A stretch of 64,000 nt of DNA from Acididesulfobacillus acetoxydans (lineage in GTDB: Bacteria > Bacillota > Desulfitobacteriia > Desulfitobacteriales > Desulfitobacteriaceae), in NCBI RefSeq assembly GCF_902729405.1, contig NZ_LR746496.1:4030001-4094000 (forward strand), written 5' to 3'. Positions within the stretch are counted from its first letter, which is position 1. Every line of letters starts with the position of its first letter. Under the pieces are notes generated by a model that saw only the letters and a list, made by a program, of their open reading frames with translations, did no database searches and had not been told where the DNA came from. Below are positions 63,508-64,000 of the stretch, piece by piece. The position numbers were made by a program, and so were the translations under genes.

Positions 63508-64000
63508 TTAATCTCTCCGCTGATAAGGCACAAAAACCATCGACCAAACATCAAAAGGCGCTACGGTCAGGTGAATTCCCCGCCCTCGAACATGAGGCTG
63601 CCAACTCCACTTCACCTTCTGCCAGACCGCTTCTTCCGCCCGTTGAACCCAGACGTCTTCAAGCGGATGATTCCACTCTATGGTCAGGGCCAAGGGCGGA
63701 GTCGCCCGGAAGGGCTCCGTGTGCAGGCAGTTCCACTCCTCCCGCATAATCCAGAGAAGATTCACCAGATGGAGAACCAGGCCGTGCGGGGTCGTCGTTA
63801 CGTGCAGCCAAATCTTGCCGGCTTCAGGCTCGACCGCGCTCGGAGCCCCGTCTACGAGAATCTGATCGTTGATACCTCCGGCAAAACTCCAGGTCACATC
63901 GATAACATCCGCCGCCGACAACAGTTCCGCATCAGCCGTTAGTATATCATACATAGCCCGGAGGGGCTCCGCCAGTGCCGGAACCATCGGCCCGTAATCC
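63508..64000 (-). CDS. C-terminal part of a probable GH66 (dextranase/CITase-like) enzyme, cut by the window edge
   Basis: At least 164 codons of a protein continuing beyond the right edge. The segment LHLVNLLWIMREEWN, an all-beta tail and an acidic IEWNHPLEDVWVQRAEE resemble the C-terminal beta domain of glycoside hydrolase family 66 (dextranase, cyclo-isomaltooligosaccharide glucanotransferase). The catalytic barrel is outside the window, so the call rests on weak similarity and on the GH13 oligo-1,6-glucosidase gene that follows 215 bases on. Confidence 0.5.
   Translation of the reverse strand, partial: DYGPMVPALAEPLRAMYDILTADAELLSAADVIDVTWSFAGGINDQILVDGAPSAVEPEAGKIWLHVTTTPHGLVLHLVNLLWIMREEWNCLHTEPFRATPPLALTIEWNHPLEDVWVQRAEEAVWQKVKWSWQPHVRGRGIHLTVAPFDVWSMVFVPYQRRD

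Overview
The window looks like a chromosomal segment of a Gram-positive Bacillota (Firmicutes), most probably an anaerobic clostridial or Peptococcaceae-like organism. This is an inference. It rests on strong AGGAGG-type ribosome binding sites with frequent GTG and TTG starts, a cyclic-di-AMP riboswitch ahead of a LysM-G5-NlpC/P60 wall hydrolase, a YtrA-type GntR/ABC operon, and carbohydrate genes of Firmicutes type. No rRNA, tRNA or CRISPR array was seen.

Layout. 1-8.2 kb: wall hydrolase, CapF-like polysaccharide enzyme, UppP, a decayed ABC transporter and an intact YtrA-type ABC operon. 8.2-13.6 kb: a decayed zone with broken DUF1906 copies, a PadR gene cut by a TnpB (IS605-type) remnant, a HI0074-like remnant, an FMN glutamate-synthase-like protein and a metal-binding HMA protein. 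14-17.6 kb: EamA permease, aldehyde dehydrogenase and a 5'-truncated PFK-like kinase. 17.6-21 kb: an IS110 element with a long non-coding leader, a broken DUF5658/HTH cluster and IS end repeats. 21-29.4 kb: MFS transporter, cupin, LarA homologue 1 and two PdxA homologues, with a PrpR-type sigma-54 activator upstream. 29.8-33 kb: an IS1634-type element split by an IS3 element that itself contains a 128-bp palindrome. 33.2-42.6 kb: EamA copy 2, class II aldolase, LarA homologue 2, TIM-like isomerase, PFK fragment, aldehyde dehydrogenase copy 2, IlvD-type dehydratase and DapA-type aldolase. 43.3-49.1 kb: sugar ABC importer without its ATPase, zinc dehydrogenase and a full-length PFK-like kinase. 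49.1-51.6 kb: a shattered third EamA copy around a frameshifted IS1634-type element. 51.8-61.2 kb: GntR/UTRA regulator, divergent class II aldolase, Ldh_2-type dehydrogenase, LarA homologue 3, two-subunit UxaA/SuyAB-type lyase, SSS symporter with DUF3311 partner, and a FadR-type regulator. 61.6-64 kb: GH13 alpha-glucosidase and the end of a probable GH66 enzyme.

How it fits together. The central 45 kb is a mosaic of hydroxy-acid or sugar-acid catabolism modules. Three different nickel-pincer LarA-family racemase/epimerase homologues each sit beside dehydratases, dehydrogenases, aldolases and a dedicated transporter. A PFK-aldehyde dehydrogenase-EamA module occurs in three variously decayed copies, which points to duplication followed by IS-driven decay. 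Kinase, class II aldolase, TIM-like isomerase, semialdehyde dehydrogenase and permease would form a small glycolysis-like route for an oxidised or otherwise modified sugar. The substrate cannot be read from sequence.
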